Notes: a model not told the origin generated them from the sequence alone. 64,000 nucleotides of DNA from JAEUJZ01 sp964460115 (GCA_964460115.1 CAYWPR010000018.1:19415-83414), one strand, 5' to 3'. Numbered from the stretch's first letter, positions 11,174 through 20,803 are shown. Made by a program: numbers and translations.

Positions 11174-13882
11174 ATGAGCGACGCATCCACTTCGCCGAAG
11201 TCCCAATCTTCGCCAGTTCCTCCACAAGAAGCCGCCAGCACAGCCTGGACCGCCCTTACGGCCGAGCAACACCGGCTGCAGGAGAACAAAAATCGCCTTC
11301 AAAACTGGTCGGCCTGGGGGCCCTATGTCAGCGAACGCCAATGGGGCACCGTGCGCGAGGATTATAGCCCGAACGGCACTGCTTGGGACTACTTCAGCCA
11401 CGACAGCGCGCGCAGCCGCGCCTACCGCTGGGGCGAAGACGGTCTCGGCGGTATTTCTGATGAGAACCAATTCCTTTGTCTGTCCCTGGCGCTGTGGAAC
11501 GGTCGCGATCCGATTCTAAAAGAACGCCTCTTTGGACTGACCAATAGCGAAGGCAACCACGGCGAGGATGTAAAGGAGATTTACTATTATCTGGATGCGA
11601 CTCCGACGCATTCCTATTTGAAGATGCTTTACAAATATCCGCAGGCAGAGTTTCCCTACCAGCAATTGGTCGCGGAAAATCGCCGGCGCAGCCCGCACGA
11701 TGCGGAGTACGAACTCATAGACACCGGAGTGTTTGCCGAGGATCGCTACTTCGATGTCTTTATCGAGTATGCCAAAGCCAGTCCGAATGACATTTTGCTG
11801 CAGGTCAGCGTTCACAATCGCGGTCCCGAGGCGGCCCCGCTGCACGTTCTTCCGCAATTATGGTTTCGCAACACCTGGGCCTGGAAACCCGGCGGACTGC
11901 GCCCGGTGCTAAACCTCGTCGATGCCAATCATGTATTGGCCAGCCATTTGCAATTTGGACAATACCATTTCTACGTCGACAGCGATTGTCCGTTTCTATT
12001 TTGCGACAACGACAGCAATCCCCGCCGCTTGTTCGGCATGAACGACGCTGCAGGCTATTTTAAGGATGCCTTTCACGACTATCTGATCTCGGGACTTCGC
12101 GATGCGGTAAATCCAGCGCAGCGCGGAACCAAGTGTGCCGCGCTGCATACGGCGCTTATTCCGGCGGGTGGCACAATGACGCTGCGCGCCCGCTTGTCTC
12201 AGTCGGTAAGCGAGAAGCCTTTTGCCGATTTTCAGTCCATCGTTGAAAAACGCCGCTACGAAGCAGATCTCTTTTACGCCGAGCTGCAAAAGGATATGGA
12301 CAATTCCGACGCGCGCCTGGTGCAGCGTCAGGCATTGGCCGGAATGATCTGGAGCAAGCAGTATTTCTATTACGATGTTAGCCAATGGCTCGACGGCGAT
12401 TCGGGGCAGCCCCCCCCTCCTGTCGAGCGGCAAAAAGGCCGCAATTGGGAATGGCGCCACCTGAACAATGCCGACGTGCTGTCCATGCCCGACAAATGGG
12501 AATACCCCTGGTTTGCCGCCTGGGATTTGGCGTTTCACTGCGTAGCGCTGGCTCTGGTCGATCCGGAATTCGCCAAAGCGCAACTCATTCTACTGACCCG
12601 CGAATGGTATATGCACCCAAATGGCCAATTGCCGGCCTACGAATGGGCATTTAGCGACGTCAATCCCCCCGTGCATGCTTGGGCCACCTGGCGCGTCTTC
12701 AAAATCGACCAACGCGCATCTGCCGATGGCCGCGGCGATTTGGTCTTTCTCGAGCGAGTGTTTCACAAGCTCATGCTCAACTTTACCTGGTGGGTAAACC
12801 GCAAAGACGCGCAAGGACGAAATATCTTTCAAGGCGGATTCTTAGGCCTGGATAACATCGGAGTCTTCGATCGCAGCGCACCACTACCGACGGGTGGCTT
12901 TATCAATCAGTCTGACGGCACAAGTTGGATGGCCACCTACTGTTTGAATCTGATGCGCATCGCGCTGGAGCTGGCCAAGTACAACCACGTTTACGAAGAC
13001 ATCGCGACCAAATTTTTCGAGCACTTTTTACACATCGCCGAAGCAATGACCAACATGGGCAACAAAGGAATCGGCCTATGGGACGACGAGGACCAGTTTT
13101 ACTACGATGTCCTCAGTCTGCCAGACGGGCGGCTGCTGCCGCTTAAAGTGCGTTCTATGGTTGGTTTGATTCCGCTTTTTGCCGTCGAAGTCATCGATCC
13201 GGATTTGCTAGAGCAAGTGCCGGAATTCCATCAGCGCCTGGAATGGTTTCTGAATTATCGTCCCGATTTGGCCGCCCTCATCTCCAACTGGGATATCGCC
13301 GGACGCGGCCGACGGCGCCTCTTGTCGCTTTTGCGCGGTCGCCGCATGAAGCGACTTTTGCGACGTATGCTCGACGAAAACGAATTTCTTTCGCCGTACG
13401 GAGTACGCGCCCTTTCGCGCTACCATCTGCAGCATCCCTATGTGCTGCCGCTACAGGGCTGGCCGATGAGCGTTTCCTATCAGCCCGGTGAATCGACTTC
13501 GGGACTCTTCGGCGGCAATTCCAACTGGCGCGGTCCCATCTGGTTTCCCGTAAATTACCTGCTCATTGAATCGCTGCAGAAGTTTCACCACTACTATGGC
13601 GACGACTTCAAAGTAGAGTGTCCGACGGGATCCGGAACCTACCTGACGCTGCGTGAGATCGCCGATGAGCTGACGGCGCGTATCAGCCGGCTTTTTCTAC
13701 GCGACAAAAATGACGCGCGTCCGGCATTTGGCAGCCATCCCAAGTTTCAAAGCGATCCGCACTTTCGCGATCACATCCTTTTTTATGAATACTTCCACGG
13801 CGATACGGGTGCAGGAATCGGCGCCAGTCACCAGACCGGCTGGACCGGACTGATTGCCAAGCTCTTGCAGCCTCGGCGTTAA
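11174..13882 (+). CDS. GH63/MGH1-like glycoside hydrolase
   Basis: The 902-residue protein starts at the ATG preceded by TTAGGAGC, since the upstream extension of the frame overlaps uvrA. There is no signal peptide, so a cytoplasmic location is likely. Its all-alpha barrel motifs include WEYPWFAAWDLAFH (about 490-503), GQLPAYEWAFSDVNPPVHAWA, the Gly-Asn-rich GGFLGLDNIGVFDRS and GGNSNWRGPIWFPVNYLL near residue 790. These match the mannosyl-oligosaccharide glucosidase-like (GH63, clan GH-G) family found in many bacteria. W-D in the first motif is the expected general-acid region. Substrate is uncertain; an alpha-glucoside or mannosylglycerate-type compound is possible. The 5' end lies 82 bases after uvrA. 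Confidence 0.85.
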   Translation: MSDASTSPKSQSSPVPPQEAASTAWTALTAEQHRLQENKNRLQNWSAWGPYVSERQWGTVREDYSPNGTAWDYFSHDSARSRAYRWGEDGLGGISDENQFLCLSLALWNGRDPILKERLFGLTNSEGNHGEDVKEIYYYLDATPTHSYLKMLYKYPQAEFPYQQLVAENRRRSPHDAEYELIDTGVFAEDRYFDVFIEYAKASPNDILLQVSVHNRGPEAAPLHVLPQLWFRNTWAWKPGGLRPVLNLVDANHVLASHLQFGQYHFYVDSDCPFLFCDNDSNPRRLFGMNDAAGYFKDAFHDYLISGLRDAVNPAQRGTKCAALHTALIPAGGTMTLRARLSQSVSEKPFADFQSIVEKRRYEADLFYAELQKDMDNSDARLVQRQALAGMIWSKQYFYYDVSQWLDGDSGQPPPPVERQKGRNWEWRHLNNADVLSMPDKWEYPWFAAWDLAFHCVALALVDPEFAKAQLILLTREWYMHPNGQLPAYEWAFSDVNPPVHAWATWRVFKIDQRASADGRGDLVFLERVFHKLMLNFTWWVNRKDAQGRNIFQGGFLGLDNIGVFDRSAPLPTGGFINQSDGTSWMATYCLNLMRIALELAKYNHVYEDIATKFFEHFLHIAEAMTNMGNKGIGLWDDEDQFYYDVLSLPDGRLLPLKVRSMVGLIPLFAVEVIDPDLLEQVPEFHQRLEWFLNYRPDLAALISNWDIAGRGRRRLLSLLRGRRMKRLLRRMLDENEFLSPYGVRALSRYHLQHPYVLPLQGWPMSVSYQPGESTSGLFGGNSNWRGPIWFPVNYLLIESLQKFHHYYGDDFKVECPTGSGTYLTLREIADELTARISRLFLRDKNDARPAFGSHPKFQSDPHFRDHILFYEYFHGDTGAGIGASHQTGWTGLIAKLLQPRR

Positions 13883-13912
13883 AAGCTCCAACTGCCGCGC
13901 GAAAGACGTGGC

Positions 13913-14884
13913 CTAGACAAAGGGTGGAGATTCGAGCGGTTCACCGCGCAGAATCTTCTGCACGCACTGTTCAAGCTCGTCGGCAAGCTCTAGCACCGGG
14001 GTCGAGTCGGTGCCGATCGCCGCCCCCAGCCGACGCACGCGCTTTAGCAAAGTCTGCATCTGCGCGCGCACTTCCGCTTCACCTCGTACTAAGACGGTAT
14101 TGGGCGGACTGCCAGTGCCAGTCGCCACCGTGCGCGCGGTTCCGACTGGCTCGAGGCGGTCCGTGCTGCGCATCTGTATGCCGTAGTCACTCAAATCGTC
14201 CGCCAATTGATAGGCCAACCCCAGAAAAAACCCGGCCTCGGCACATAGCGCTGACTCAGATGATCCGGTGGCCACCGCTCCCGCTTCGGCCGCCAAGCGA
14301 AACAAAGCCGCGGTCTTCATGCTGTGGTATTTGCCTAGCGTCCCGGACGCATAAGCCGGTACCGCCGGCGTAGCCACCTGCCAATCGGCCATGGAGTACT
14401 GCGTTTCCAGACTTTGTCCGCCAATCAGTCCGCTGCTTGATCCAGTCGCTTGTCCGAGCAGACGCAGAATGCGCACCGCGCGACCAGCCAGCGCCGCCGG
14501 CCCATCCGCCAGCACTTCCACGGCGCGACTCAAAAGAGCATCGCCGACCAGTACCGCCATGGCCTCGCCAAACTGCACATGGGTTGCTGGTTTGCCTCGC
14601 CGCGTCGGTGCACCATCAAAACACGGCAAATCATCGTGCACCAGCGAACCGGCATGTATGTATTCGATGGCGCAGGCCGCGCGCATCGCCAGCATGAAAC
14701 TGTCTGCAGAAGGAGCATACGAGGACGCGATGGCCAAAAGCAGCCGCGGCCGCATCAGCTTGCCGCCGGAAAACACCGCATAACGCATCGCCCGATGCAG
14801 GCCATCCGGAAAGACATCGGCCGGCGGCAGAAATGCGTCCAGATGCTGCCTAAGGAGTTCTATCGATGCCGAAGATTGAGACAC
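13913..14884 (-). CDS. Isoprenyl diphosphate synthase (IspA/GGPPS family)
   Basis: This 323-residue trans-prenyltransferase condenses isopentenyl diphosphate with allylic diphosphates. GGKLMRPRLLL is the substrate-binding Arg region. The first aspartate-rich motif is HDDLPCFD (DDx4D spacing typical of short-chain IspA-type enzymes) and is followed by RRGKPATH. The second is AYQLADDLSDYG. The start is a GTG without a clear ribosome-binding site. Chain length (C15 versus C20) cannot be decided by eye. It is convergent with the glycosidase gene. Upstream lies a 154-base gap containing a short hairpin. Confidence 0.9.
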   Translation of the reverse strand: MSQSSASIELLRQHLDAFLPPADVFPDGLHRAMRYAVFSGGKLMRPRLLLAIASSYAPSADSFMLAMRAACAIEYIHAGSLVHDDLPCFDGAPTRRGKPATHVQFGEAMAVLVGDALLSRAVEVLADGPAALAGRAVRILRLLGQATGSSSGLIGGQSLETQYSMADWQVATPAVPAYASGTLGKYHSMKTAALFRLAAEAGAVATGSSESALCAEAGFFLGLAYQLADDLSDYGIQMRSTDRLEPVGTARTVATGTGSPPNTVLVRGEAEVRAQMQTLLKRVRRLGAAIGTDSTPVLELADELEQCVQKILRGEPLESPPFV

Positions 14885-14948
14885 GGTTTTATTTTAACTT
14901 GTCTGCTTCCTTTTCTGTCAATCGATCGGCCAATTGCCTATGTTCACT

Positions 14949-14966
14949 GCGAAATAAGCATTTCGC
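14949..14966 (-). other. Short perfect hairpin between two minus-strand genes
   Basis: GCGAAAT (14949-14955) and ATTTCGC (14960-14966) form a 7-bp stem with a 4-base loop. It sits 73 bases after the large repeat protein stop and 65 bases before the prenyl synthase start. There is no T-tract. It could be a transcript end or an operator, and evidence is weak. Confidence 0.3.
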
Positions 14967-15038
14967 GTAAGCCTCTTAGCTATACGCTTAACCTCTCAAT
15001 GTGCGGCGTCCGCCACGACACGAGGGCTCCGCCGTGTA

Positions 15039-18000
15039 TCAACAAACTGGAGATAGTTTTTGATCGTTCTGGCCGGCTTCGCGAATCTCTATATTGCGAA
15101 GTAGCGAGCAAACCTTCTGATAGACCTTTTCCACGAGTTCCGAAAGCTGCGCTTCATGATTGCCTGCCCCCATGGAATTGGACGGACCGGCTGCAGACGG
15201 GCCACTTGTGACAGCGGAGGTAGACGTCGATGAAAACGCACTCGGCGACGCCGCCATCTTGTTTTCACCCATCGAGATAGCGATCAAGGCCAAATCGCTT
15301 AAATCAAGCCGCGTGTCCGTCTGTTTTCCCGCAGAGACGGCATGCGATTGAATGGCCTGCAAAAGCCGCGCCGAGGCATCGATCTGCTCGCGGCTGGCGC
15401 CGCTGGCGCTAAGCGCCGAGCTCATCAACTGCACCGCCGGAGATTGCTGAGCGCTGGCGGCAGGGGGCGGTGGCGGCGCCTTGGCGCGCTCGCCTTGTAT
15501 CATCGTCAGCGCGCCCCCTGGCAAGCGCGACGTTCGCACGGGTCGCGCTTCCGCGCTTGCCGGTGAAGGGCTCGCAGACAAAGAGCTCGATACCAGCGTC
15601 TGGCTATCGAAGGCCGGCAGGCGCTGCCATAAGGGCATTGTGCCGGCGCTGCTTGGCGATAGACCAGGTGCCCCTCCAGGCAGCAAAGGTCCAGGATCTG
15701 GCAGATGCGACAGCAGACGTTCGACGCGGTTGGCGTTTTCCAGAAGAGCTTGCGATGCAATGCCCTGGCGCGCAGTGCCCGCGTTCCAAACCTCCAATCC
15801 GCCCTTTGCAAAGACCTCGGCCCTGCGAACTTTTTCCGCCTGCAAAGCCGCAGCCTTCTCACCGGCAGCCGGGTACAGCCCGGCAAGCGCCAACATCGGA
15901 AAATCACCGTTTCGGCCGAGTCCACCTGAGCGCTCTGCAAGCACCGCAGCCGCGGGAACAGCCGTGCGCACCGAATCTTCTGCCAAGCCGGTCCGCACAG
16001 CCGTCTGCCCGCGGCCAAGTGATGACGGTGCCATTGGTTGTACCGCCGGCAGGTGCGAAAGCGCCGACCACGAACTTGCCGGTTTTACGTCAAACGGCGC
16101 AGGCCCAGGCTGCAAAGCCGAGCTCGGCCCCAAGTAGAAAAGGCTGCCGGTTGCCACACCAAAGGGCGACGGCAAACTGGAAGTGCGCGCGGTACTTTCG
16201 AAACTGAGCGCAGCAATTCGCGAGGGCGCGCCAAAAATCTCGGCAGCAAGCCCAATGCCACCGGTCGCTGCCCACGCAGAATGCGCCAAGGGCGGCTCCC
16301 TGACGGCTTTCTCTGCCGCCTGCGCGGTTTGTTCTGCCGCCACAAAAACCAGGCCGTCCGCCGCCAGCACAAAGTGCCCGGCTGCGGCTTGCCTGTCGAT
16401 GTTTGACAGCCCATGAACAGCGGCAAAGCGCTCGGCTTGCGCCGAAAGCCCACCGGCGCGCGAAAAGTGGCCAGCCGGCTCTTGCGGTTTTGCCGAGCGG
16501 CCCATGGCTTCCGAGGTTTTGGCGCGCGGTTTGACACCGCCGTCTTCAGCAAGTGCCGATTTGGCAGTCGCGAAGTCGGAAATCGCCTCCCAACCGACAT
16601 ACGCCCAAGGCGCTGGGCGTAGTTCCGTGCGAGGAACAAGCTGCGCGCTTGGCGCAATCTCAGGATTTAGCAGCGGGTGTAGCCAATCGGCCAGCGGGCT
16701 CTTTTTCAGCGCGGTCGTCCCCTCCCCCAGCAGACCGGCGCGGCCACTGCTTAGATTTACGTCTGCGGCAAAAAGCTCGGCCAATGCCGCCGTGCCGCCG
16801 GTGGCCAGCCAAGGCTTTTGCAAGGCCGGCACAGGCGCCGCAGATTTTTGAACCGAGGCCGGCTGCTTGGTCGGCGCCTCGGCCTTCGCCGAGTACGGCA
16901 GATAAGGCAGGACCTCAGGCGATTGCCAACGCGGCGCCAACGGGCCGGCATCTTGGGTCAAAAGGCTCGCCAAGCTTAGCGATACACCTGGGGCGCTGGC
17001 CCAGCTTCGCTGCACGGACGGCAACGGCTTTTCCGCGCCAACGACGCGCGTTCCTTGCGCAATCGCCTGCAGCTCGGCACGCAGTCCCACACCTCCGGCC
17101 TGCGCAAAGCCGACGCCCAAAGGTCCGGGCACAAAAACCATAGAAGGCGCGGCGAGACCGGCATTTCCAAAAGCGCGACCTGGGGCTTCTGGGGACGGCT
17201 CCGCCGCATTTGACCAGCGGCTGGCTGGGCGCAAAAGCGGCTGTAGCCAATTGGAAATCAGGCCTTCGCTGCGGCTGGCCGGACTGGATTGCATGAGCGT
17301 GCCCAGCGCCCCGCTGCCAAGCCCAACCCCGGCGACGAATAGTTCGGCAAGCAGCGCGGCCCCGCCCGCTTCGCGCCATGGCAAGGCGATGCTCGTCGGC
17401 ACAGCCGGTCGCAAGCTGGCGGGGCGCGGGCTGGCCGATGCGGGCGCCGGCACAGCAGCGACGCTTTGCGGCGAAGCCAAATAGGGCAAGGCCAGCGGCT
17501 GCGCAAAGCGCACAGACGGCGCCGAGGTTTGCTGCAAAAGAATGCGCGCCAGCGCACTCGAAACCCCGGGTGCCGCGGCCAGCGCAATCAGCGGCGCCGC
17601 ATTGGCGCTTGCCGCGCTTTGAAACAGCGTGGGCGCTTGCCGAGTTCGAGCAATGTCCGCAATTTGAGCCCCTAGGCTTCCAAGTTGCGTAAAGGCGGCG
17701 GCTGGCTGCCGGGCCGCAACTTCTGCTGCAAACGCCAAGCTGAGCATCGGCATGGCTGCGGCAAAGCGATTTTTTCGCTCGGCGGTCGGCACAGCGCCTA
17801 AAGTCGTGTACTCGCTTCCGGGCGCTGCGTCCGCCGTCCGCGCATCCGCCCAGCCCAAATGCCAAAGGGTGCGTGACAGGGCCGAAGTATCCGCCGGGCC
17901 GGTCGTTTCCGGCGCAATCGGCGCGGCCAGGGGCTGGGTCGCAAGCCAGTCGCGCACCCGCAAATTTGCATCATCGGCGCCACTAGGGGCGGGCGAAATC

Positions 18001-18407
18001 CATTCCCAAGCCGGTCCTCTGGCCGCGGGACGGGCGCCAGGCAAGGCCGGCGCGATTCGCGGCAACGCGGCCGGCCGACGTCCGGCTGAAAAATCTCCGC
18101 CAAATGCCCTGTTCGCTCGCTCGCCGCGCAAAACTTCTGCTGACGGAATCCAGCTCCGCGGCAGCACCAGGCCATCCAGACCGCCTTGATAATGAGAGGC
18201 GCTCAGAGACAGAGCCTTCGCCGAGGGCAAGCCCAAACCTTCATAACTTCGCGAAAAAATTCGCTCGATGAAGCCGAAGTTGCGGCTGGCAAAAAAGCTT
18301 TGCGGACCGGCCACGCGAAACGCCAGTCGGCTAAGCAGCCGCTCGGTGGACGCCATCATGGGAGAGCTAAATACTCGCAAAGGCAAAATGCTGGTGATTT
18401 CGCGCAT
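15039..18407 (-). CDS. Very large Ala/Pro-rich repeat protein of unknown function
   Basis: The ATG at 18407 is chosen because GGAGG lies 10 bases upstream; a TTG at 18428 is less likely. The 1122 residues are dominated by Ala, Pro, Ser, Leu and Gly, with no signal peptide, no long membrane helix and no cysteine cluster. Inside is a degenerate repeat of about 190 residues. Residues ~280-393 and ~473-582 both read PGVS..LA..LL ... LPYL ... W..(A/T)GG.AALAELFAA ... WL.PLL.P. Further partial copies of GG..L.AE.F lie near 435, 650 and 712. The C-terminal ~45 residues contain a charged helix (LSELVEKVYQKVCSLLRNIE) resembling short terminal helices of some contractile-injection-system proteins; this is inference only. 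Codon use is that of the surrounding GC-rich genes. No function can be named. Confidence 0.75.
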   Translation of the reverse strand: MREITSILPLRVFSSPMMASTERLLSRLAFRVAGPQSFFASRNFGFIERIFSRSYEGLGLPSAKALSLSASHYQGGLDGLVLPRSWIPSAEVLRGERANRAFGGDFSAGRRPAALPRIAPALPGARPAARGPAWEWISPAPSGADDANLRVRDWLATQPLAAPIAPETTGPADTSALSRTLWHLGWADARTADAAPGSEYTTLGAVPTAERKNRFAAAMPMLSLAFAAEVAARQPAAAFTQLGSLGAQIADIARTRQAPTLFQSAASANAAPLIALAAAPGVSSALARILLQQTSAPSVRFAQPLALPYLASPQSVAAVPAPASASPRPASLRPAVPTSIALPWREAGGAALLAELFVAGVGLGSGALGTLMQSSPASRSEGLISNWLQPLLRPASRWSNAAEPSPEAPGRAFGNAGLAAPSMVFVPGPLGVGFAQAGGVGLRAELQAIAQGTRVVGAEKPLPSVQRSWASAPGVSLSLASLLTQDAGPLAPRWQSPEVLPYLPYSAKAEAPTKQPASVQKSAAPVPALQKPWLATGGTAALAELFAADVNLSSGRAGLLGEGTTALKKSPLADWLHPLLNPEIAPSAQLVPRTELRPAPWAYVGWEAISDFATAKSALAEDGGVKPRAKTSEAMGRSAKPQEPAGHFSRAGGLSAQAERFAAVHGLSNIDRQAAAGHFVLAADGLVFVAAEQTAQAAEKAVREPPLAHSAWAATGGIGLAAEIFGAPSRIAALSFESTARTSSLPSPFGVATGSLFYLGPSSALQPGPAPFDVKPASSWSALSHLPAVQPMAPSSLGRGQTAVRTGLAEDSVRTAVPAAAVLAERSGGLGRNGDFPMLALAGLYPAAGEKAAALQAEKVRRAEVFAKGGLEVWNAGTARQGIASQALLENANRVERLLSHLPDPGPLLPGGAPGLSPSSAGTMPLWQRLPAFDSQTLVSSSLSASPSPASAEARPVRTSRLPGGALTMIQGERAKAPPPPPAASAQQSPAVQLMSSALSASGASREQIDASARLLQAIQSHAVSAGKQTDTRLDLSDLALIAISMGENKMAASPSAFSSTSTSAVTSGPSAAGPSNSMGAGNHEAQLSELVEKVYQKVCSLLRNIEIREAGQNDQKLSPVC
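16662..17570 (-). repeat. Two degenerate ~110-residue repeat units within the large Ala/Pro-rich gene
   Basis: Unit 1 is encoded at 17229-17570 and unit 2 at 16662-16991. Shared landmarks in order are PGVS, ALAxxL, LPYL, PW with a following GG, AxLAELF and WLxPLL. Spacing between matching landmarks is about 190 codons. Similarity is at protein level and is degenerate, so the duplication is old. Confidence 0.6.
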
Positions 18408-18489
18408 GAAATGACTGCCTCCGGGCAATCTGTATCTCTAGACACATATATTATCGGACAATAAAAACTTGGGTTTCGTCCCGTCGGAA

Positions 18490-18861
18490 TTATCCGTGTT
18501 TCTTCTCGAAACGGCGACGGGCGCGATCTTTTTGCTTGCGAGCGGCGGCGGCGGCCCGCAACCGCGGGCTCGTAGACGGCGACAGTCGCGCCTCGACTTC
18601 TTCGCAAAGCTCGCGCAGGGCCAGAAAACGGTTGAGGGCATGCTGGCGTTCGCGCTGCCACTTGACGACGATAAGCTCATCGCCAAGGGCGTACCGCAAA
18701 AGGACGCCGCTTTGCGTCTTGTTCTTCTTTTGTCCGCCGGGGCCGCTGCCTTTGACGGCTTGCTCAAAAATGGCGCTTACATCGATGCCAAGCTGCGCCA
18801 AGCGAGCTTGCAGCGCCGCCAGCTTTTCCGCAGTGACTGGAGAATCGCTCGGAAACTTCAC
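18490..18861 (-). CDS. Release-factor-like GGQ protein (ArfB/MTRFR type)
   Basis: This 123-residue protein starts at a GTG that overlaps the TGA of the kynureninase gene. Residues ~37-55 hold KGSGPGGQKKNKTQSGVLL, the GGQ loop used to hydrolyse peptidyl-tRNA. The stop-codon-reading domains of RF1/RF2 are absent. The C-terminus is a basic helix (RKQKDRARRRFEKKHG), as in proteins that insert into the empty mRNA channel of stalled ribosomes. A ribosome-rescue role is likely. The GPGGQ...NKT context is closer to MTRFR-like proteins than to E. coli ArfB. Its place as last gene of a tryptophan catabolic operon is probably incidental. Confidence 0.8.
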   Translation of the reverse strand: MKFPSDSPVTAEKLAALQARLAQLGIDVSAIFEQAVKGSGPGGQKKNKTQSGVLLRYALGDELIVVKWQRERQHALNRFLALRELCEEVEARLSPSTSPRLRAAAAARKQKDRARRRFEKKHG

Positions 18862-20021
18862 AGCTTGGCAATTTGCCGCAAGCGCTCGACTTCGTCCATG
18901 AAGCGCTCGACTTCTTCGTCGCTGGTGTAAAAATGCGGCGAGGCGCGCAGGCCAGCGCCAGGCCGGTAGTCGCAGTAATAAGAACGCCGATTCAATTCGG
19001 TGCAAACGTGCTCGGCGCCGGCAAAATCGAATATCACGGTTCCGCCGCGCTCGACTGCATCCATCGGGGATTTCAGTTGATAGCCGGCGCGCTTTACGCG
19101 GCGTATAAGCTCTTGGGTTTGGCGCAGCGATTTTTGACGAATCGCCGCTACCCCGATGCGCGCCACTAGCTCCGCGCCGGCCCGCGCATGATAAAGGGGG
19201 GCGATGGCCAAAGTGCCGCCGGCAAAACGGCTGATTCCATCGGCATAGTCCTGCTCGGGCATGGCGAAGGCAAAGGGCTGGCGATGCGCAAACCAGCCCG
19301 TGACGCGCGGACAAAACCGCGAAATCAGATCGGGACGTACATAGAGGTATCCAGCGCCGGGTCCGCCACAAAGCCATTTGACCGATCCGCCGCACGCCAT
19401 ATCGACCTGTAAAGCCGTTACGTCAAGCGGCACCGTACCAGCCGATTGATAGACGTCCAAAAGCACCAGCGCGCCGACCTTATGCGCGTGCTCTACAATG
19501 GCCGCGGCATCCTGCACATAGGCGCTGCGAAACAGCACATGGCTTATCGGCACAATCAAGGTGCGCTCGTCGATAGCTTTCAGCAAACGCTCGAGCGGCA
19601 CGCTGATTCCATCGTCCGAAGGAACGACGACGATCTCGGCACCGCGGCGTTCCTCAGCCTTCCAAACGTAGCTTACGGAGGGAAAATTCAGCTCGGTATA
19701 AACGATACGGTTGCGCGGTTTTTGGTATTCCAGGCAGCTTGCGACGCGCGCCTGTACTTCCGAGACATTGGTGGCCATCTGTACGGTGCCGGGCGCCGCG
19801 CCGAGAATCTGTTCGATGCGGGCGGCGGCCTTATGCGCAGCGTCCATCCAGTCTTCCCAAGCCAGGATGGCTTTGCGTACCCAAAGCTCGCCAAATTCAT
19901 CTAAGGCCGTCGCGGCGCCACGCGGCATCGCCCCCAGCGAGTGGCTGATCATATAAACGCTGTGCTCTAGCGCGGGAAATTCGCAGCGCGAGGCCAAAAG
20001 CGCATCTTCGCAAGCTTGCAT
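18858..20021 (-). CDS. kynU: Kynureninase-like PLP enzyme
   Basis: This fold-type I PLP enzyme of about 387 residues is expected to cleave kynurenine to anthranilate and alanine. Family marks are HSLGAMPRG near the N-terminus (cf. N-S-L-G of kynureninases), the SHVLFRS loop, the DVYQSAGTVPLD aspartate region, the PLP-lysine motif GGSVKWLCGGPGAGYLYV and VTGWFAH. The ATG at 20021 is chosen over a TTG at 20042. It follows the tryptophan dioxygenase gene closely, which is strong contextual support. The closely related isopenicillin-N-epimerase or cysteine-desulfurase families are alternatives on sequence alone. The stop overlaps the next gene's start. Confidence 0.8.
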   Translation of the reverse strand: MQACEDALLASRCEFPALEHSVYMISHSLGAMPRGAATALDEFGELWVRKAILAWEDWMDAAHKAAARIEQILGAAPGTVQMATNVSEVQARVASCLEYQKPRNRIVYTELNFPSVSYVWKAEERRGAEIVVVPSDDGISVPLERLLKAIDERTLIVPISHVLFRSAYVQDAAAIVEHAHKVGALVLLDVYQSAGTVPLDVTALQVDMACGGSVKWLCGGPGAGYLYVRPDLISRFCPRVTGWFAHRQPFAFAMPEQDYADGISRFAGGTLAIAPLYHARAGAELVARIGVAAIRQKSLRQTQELIRRVKRAGYQLKSPMDAVERGGTVIFDFAGAEHVCTELNRRSYYCDYRPGAGLRASPHFYTSDEEVERFMDEVERLRQIAKL

Positions 20022-20049
20022 GCGGCTGATGTTACCCGCCAAGTGGCGC

Positions 20050-20784
20050 TTATAAAGGGGCTTTGCGAACTGCCGCCGGCGCGCCGCTCAGCGTATAGTC
20101 AGCACCTTGCGGATGCTCGGCCGTCCAATCTGAAAATACCTGATCGCGTACGGCCCACAGCGCGGGAAAAAACTGCGTGCGCAGCCCGCGTTCCAAAAGC
20201 TCCGAATGTTTGCCTTTTAGAGATGGTGTGCCGACACCGATGGTGCGATAGACAAGCAGAATGTGACGATTGCGCCATTCTTGCAAACGCAGGTCGTATT
20301 CGATAAGGCCTTCGGCAAGTGCGTAAAGCGCTGAGTGTAGCGGCGGCTGCCGGTAAATATCGATGAGATTTACCTGCTTTTGAACAAGCAGCCGCTCAAA
20401 ATGCGGCCACAAGTCAGAAGCCAGGGCCAGCATGCGCCGAAAACCGGGCGATTCCTGTCCCGAGCCGCGCCCGAGCGCACTGCGAATCTGCAAATAGTCC
20501 GCCGGGCTGAGTGTGTAAAGGGTTTCAATGCCCTCAAGCAAAAGCCGCTGCACCCCATGTACCCGGTGCAGCACGGCTTGCGCAACGCCAAGAGCGTCGG
20601 CGGCAAAAAGCTGCGGCAAGCGGCTCATCTCGTGATCGATGAGCTTCATCCACAGCTCGGCGCTTTGATGAACCACTTGAAAAAGGAGTTCATCCGTACA
20701 CACCAGATCGGACTCCGGTTTCTGCAGTTGCAGAAGCTCGGGCACGCGAAGATAGACTTCGTAGTCGGTCGGGCGGCTCGCCAT
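20050..20784 (-). CDS. kynA: Tryptophan 2,3-dioxygenase family protein (divergent)
   Basis: This 244-residue heme dioxygenase would open the indole ring of tryptophan to give N-formylkynurenine. DELLFQVVHQSAELWMK (about 31-47) carries the distal histidine region, and LSPADYLQIRSALGRGSG follows. QEWRNRHILLVYRTIG contains the likely heme-ligand histidine, H174. The Gly-rich substrate loop normally written GTGGSSG is replaced by GTPSLKG, and the protein is shorter than the usual bacterial enzyme. It is first of the kynA-kynU-RF-like set and lies 19 bases after a Fis-type gene. No formamidase is nearby. Confidence 0.85.
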   Translation of the reverse strand: MASRPTDYEVYLRVPELLQLQKPESDLVCTDELLFQVVHQSAELWMKLIDHEMSRLPQLFAADALGVAQAVLHRVHGVQRLLLEGIETLYTLSPADYLQIRSALGRGSGQESPGFRRMLALASDLWPHFERLLVQKQVNLIDIYRQPPLHSALYALAEGLIEYDLRLQEWRNRHILLVYRTIGVGTPSLKGKHSELLERGLRTQFFPALWAVRDQVFSDWTAEHPQGADYTLSGAPAAVRKAPL

Positions 20785-20803
20785 GCGACTAAATAGTATG
20801 CCG

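Noticed and set aside
15160..18189. Several plus-strand open frames within the large Ala/Pro-rich gene
   Set aside because: Their products are Arg/Pro/Ala-biased shadows of the minus-strand gene; that gene has an RBS-supported start and frame-wide repeat structure.
18862..19395. Extension of the GGQ protein frame upstream through kynU
   Set aside because: The GTG at 18861 overlapping the kynU stop gives a normal-sized protein; the extension overlaps an identified enzyme.
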